NCBI GenBank assembly: GCA_916610825.1
Contig: OU744446.1
Span: forward strand, 14,256,538-14,320,537
Direction: 5' to 3'
Source: Haliclystus octoradiatus
Lineage: Eukaryota > Cnidaria > Staurozoa > Stauromedusae > Haliclystidae
DNA: 64,000 bases
Shown in pieces: positions 57,340 through 64,000 of this stretch; positions within the stretch are counted from its first letter, which is position 1, and each line of letters begins with the position of its first letter. The translations under genes were made by a program, and so were the position numbers. The notes beneath the pieces were generated by a model. The model did no database searches. It was not told the DNA's origin and worked only from the letters and a program-made list of their open reading frames with translations.

Positions 57340-58020
57340 CGTGACCTCATAGAGTATAAATTTTACCAATTTGAAATATTAGGGTCAAAATATCAAAATG
57401 TTTTACTTCGTTCCCCACAGGTCGTCAATTTTAACTTGAACATTTTCAAAAATAAAATCATAACTTGGCCAAGCAATTTTGATTAGAAGCAGATGTGAAT
57501 AAAAAATAAAGATAACTACTAGAATCATCACCCCTGCGAAAAATAATTCATACGTTCATGAACAGCTCATGATTTACAACACCAAAATAATGATCAAGGT
57601 TGTCAAATTGGAGAAATTTCTAGCAATATTGGCGGGAAAGGCAGCTTGATGACGTTTTGGAGCAGAGGCAGACCGATAGATTTCAGTAGATTGCGTCAGT
57701 GATAATAATCACAATGCATTACAGTGGATTACAGCTACCATTATTATCTGAGCGGACACTATGATTTCCAGTTGGATTGGGTTAAGAAATTATTATTCCG
57801 TGTCAAATTACTAAACATAGCAGTTTTAATGTATCTAACAAATTAAAAACTAAAAACAAACCTACGCAGCTTTATAGTTTGTCAGCAAGTAACAGTAATA
57901 ATTAAGTGATAAAATCATGAATAATTTGCTGAATGTGTCAGTGTGATGAACCTCATCAGGCTGCATTTAGCAAATAACTAATTCTATTCATCGGTATTGT
58001 TTTTCATCAATTAATCATAT
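57340..58020. other. No recognisable gene
   Basis: AT-rich sequence with one half-copy of the GTTCATGAAC repeat (57530-57575, starting CACCCCTGCGAAAAATAATTC). It may be the 3' part or an intron of the minus-strand RING-finger gene. Confidence 0.4.
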
Positions 58021-58023
58021 CGT

Positions 58024-58215
58024 CATAGCTTAACGCTTTATTATATTCATGCTACTCATGTATTCCCCTGCAAAAAACAATTCAAGAGTTCATGAACAGT
58101 TCATGAATAGTTCACTCACGTTAACTGCTCCAATTTTATGAACAGTTCATGAACTCCTGAATTGTTTTTCGCAGGGGAATACATGAGAAGTATGAATATA
58201 ATAAAGCTAACTATG
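58024..58215. repeat. Foldback MITE of the GTTCATGAAC family, best copy
   Basis: Arms of about 85-90 bp: CATAGCTTAACGCTTTATTATATTCAT... on the left and ...ATGAATATAATAAAGCTAACTATG on the right. Inside these are TCATGTATTCCCCTGCAAAA and its complement, then GTTCATGAACAGTTCATGAA on both sides of a ~25-bp centre. The perfectly matched outer sequence suggests that flanking DNA was captured or that the element is larger than other copies. Confidence 0.8.
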
Positions 58216-58300
58216 TCAAGGAATATGAATATAAATTTAAGAGTTTTTGGCAGAGGTTTACTTTATCCAAGATGATAAGCAAAAACAAAATGGTACTCAC

Positions 58301-63187
<4,887 letters not shown>

Positions 63188-63380
63188 CTATAAAAATATG
63201 AAAGAAAAAAGTGGAATTAATTACAAATTATTTACAATACAAACGATTTACTTATATGATTCAAATAGAAAAGATGTGATGATCCTATATCCTCAACCCG
63301 TATTTGTATAATGTCGATATCTTGTTAATGAATAAGCTTGGGTCAAAGACGCAGGCAGTAATCAATTTTTCTTCTATTAT

Positions 63381-63478
63381 GTTGACCTGATACCGTTAGT
63401 CTTGCGCAGGTCACTTCAAAGTTGAAGTGAGTTCAACTTTGATATGACCCGGGCAAGACTAACGATATCCGGTCGAAA
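63381..63478. repeat. Inverted repeat (hairpin), ~98 bp
   Basis: GACCTGATACCGTTAGTCTT on the left pairs with AAGACTAACGATATCCGGTC on the right, with AGGTCACTTCAAAGTTGAA against TTCAACTTTGATATGACCC inside. Probably a small foldback element. Confidence 0.75.
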
Positions 63479-63614
63479 CAATACAAAAAATTGATGTAGA
63501 CGGCTGTGACCCAGGCAAGTGTCGCAGGCAACGATGCAGACAAATTTGCTATGTGGGAGCAAGGATATGTAGCACTAATAGCGTTGATATTGATTGTATT
63601 ATAGCGAAAATAAT

Positions 63615-64000
63615 TGGATCAATCTGATTGGTTTAGAGTTTGACGCCAAATCATCATAGGAAAACACAATCGATCTTACAATTCAAACTTGATATGAATG
63701 AGAATTTGAATTGATGATATGAATGATATGAATGAGAATTTCCAATTTGATCAGGAGTTTTCAAAAACATTTTATGAGCAAGAAAGTCTTGTATAAAGAT
63801 GCTTGTGAAAAGTGTGCTAGTTATAATACATAGTAATTGGTGCGGTGCACAGTCTCCTATGAGCTATTGATATTTGGCGCACTCGAGTCACTTCAGGAGA
63901 AAACTCGAAGGCATCAGAAAATTACTCGCCGAGGCGGCTTGTAATTTCTGAAGCCTTCTTGCTTTTCTCCTTACGTGCTTCTCGTCTGTGCTTCAATTGC
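63615..64000. repeat. Dispersed repeat, copy 2, running to the window edge
   Basis: Same family as 61740-62055, here with a short GATATGAATGA reduplication near 63691-63735. The last bases, TGCTTCAATTGC, match the terminal motif of copy 1, so the element ends at or just at the window edge. Confidence 0.75.

Overview
This is a eukaryotic, AT-rich (roughly one third G+C) window from an invertebrate animal. Genes have GT-AG introns, there is no operon structure, and the recognisable host genes (cytosolic carboxypeptidase 6, a GAREM-type CABIT/SAM adaptor, a glutaredoxin-DEP-DUF547 fusion) belong to animal families. I cannot name the phylum safely. The transposon set (Penelope-like, CR1/L2-like LINE, BEL/Pao, foldback elements) fits aquatic invertebrates such as tunicates, cnidarians or other soft-bodied marine animals.

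Left third (1-21.6 kb): a 1.4 kb perfect (AAT)n array is followed by two nearly identical Penelope-like 3' ends arranged head to head. Next is an 11-exon plus-strand gene (6675-16893) for a predicted 555-residue glutaredoxin + DEP + hydrophobic segment + DUF547 protein, with every splice junction in phase. An uninterrupted plus-strand reading frame (19187-21430) then encodes a GAREM-like protein with a CABIT domain and two C-terminal SAM domains.

Middle (24.6-42.9 kb): the most striking structure is a three-level nest. A 13.46 kb foldback-type DNA element with 109-bp identical terminal inverted repeats and a 9-bp target duplication is built mostly of ~84-bp subrepeats. Its left arm is broken by a 5'-truncated LINE, and that LINE is broken by a complete 7.27 kb BEL/Pao retrotransposon with two 460-bp LTRs, an intact 1.8-k-residue polyprotein and a 5-bp target duplication. 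Beyond it lies a 3-exon minus-strand gene for cytosolic carboxypeptidase 6 (AGBL4/CCP6), 530 residues, with its zinc ligands and catalytic Glu in place.

Right third (43-64 kb): a graveyard of decayed transposon proteins (LINE, DNA transposon, AT-hook/SANT-like), a tandemly duplicated ~940-bp block carrying a terminal exon, an intact 172-residue plus-strand frame of unknown function, dispersed repeat pairs, a 5'-truncated LINE with a 13-bp target duplication, and at the right edge a partial minus-strand RING-finger gene seen as six or seven short, phase-compatible exons. The host genes look independent. A shared trait is a perfect palindromic CRE (TGACGTCA) about 100 bp upstream of the start codon in three of them and ~470 bp upstream in a fourth.
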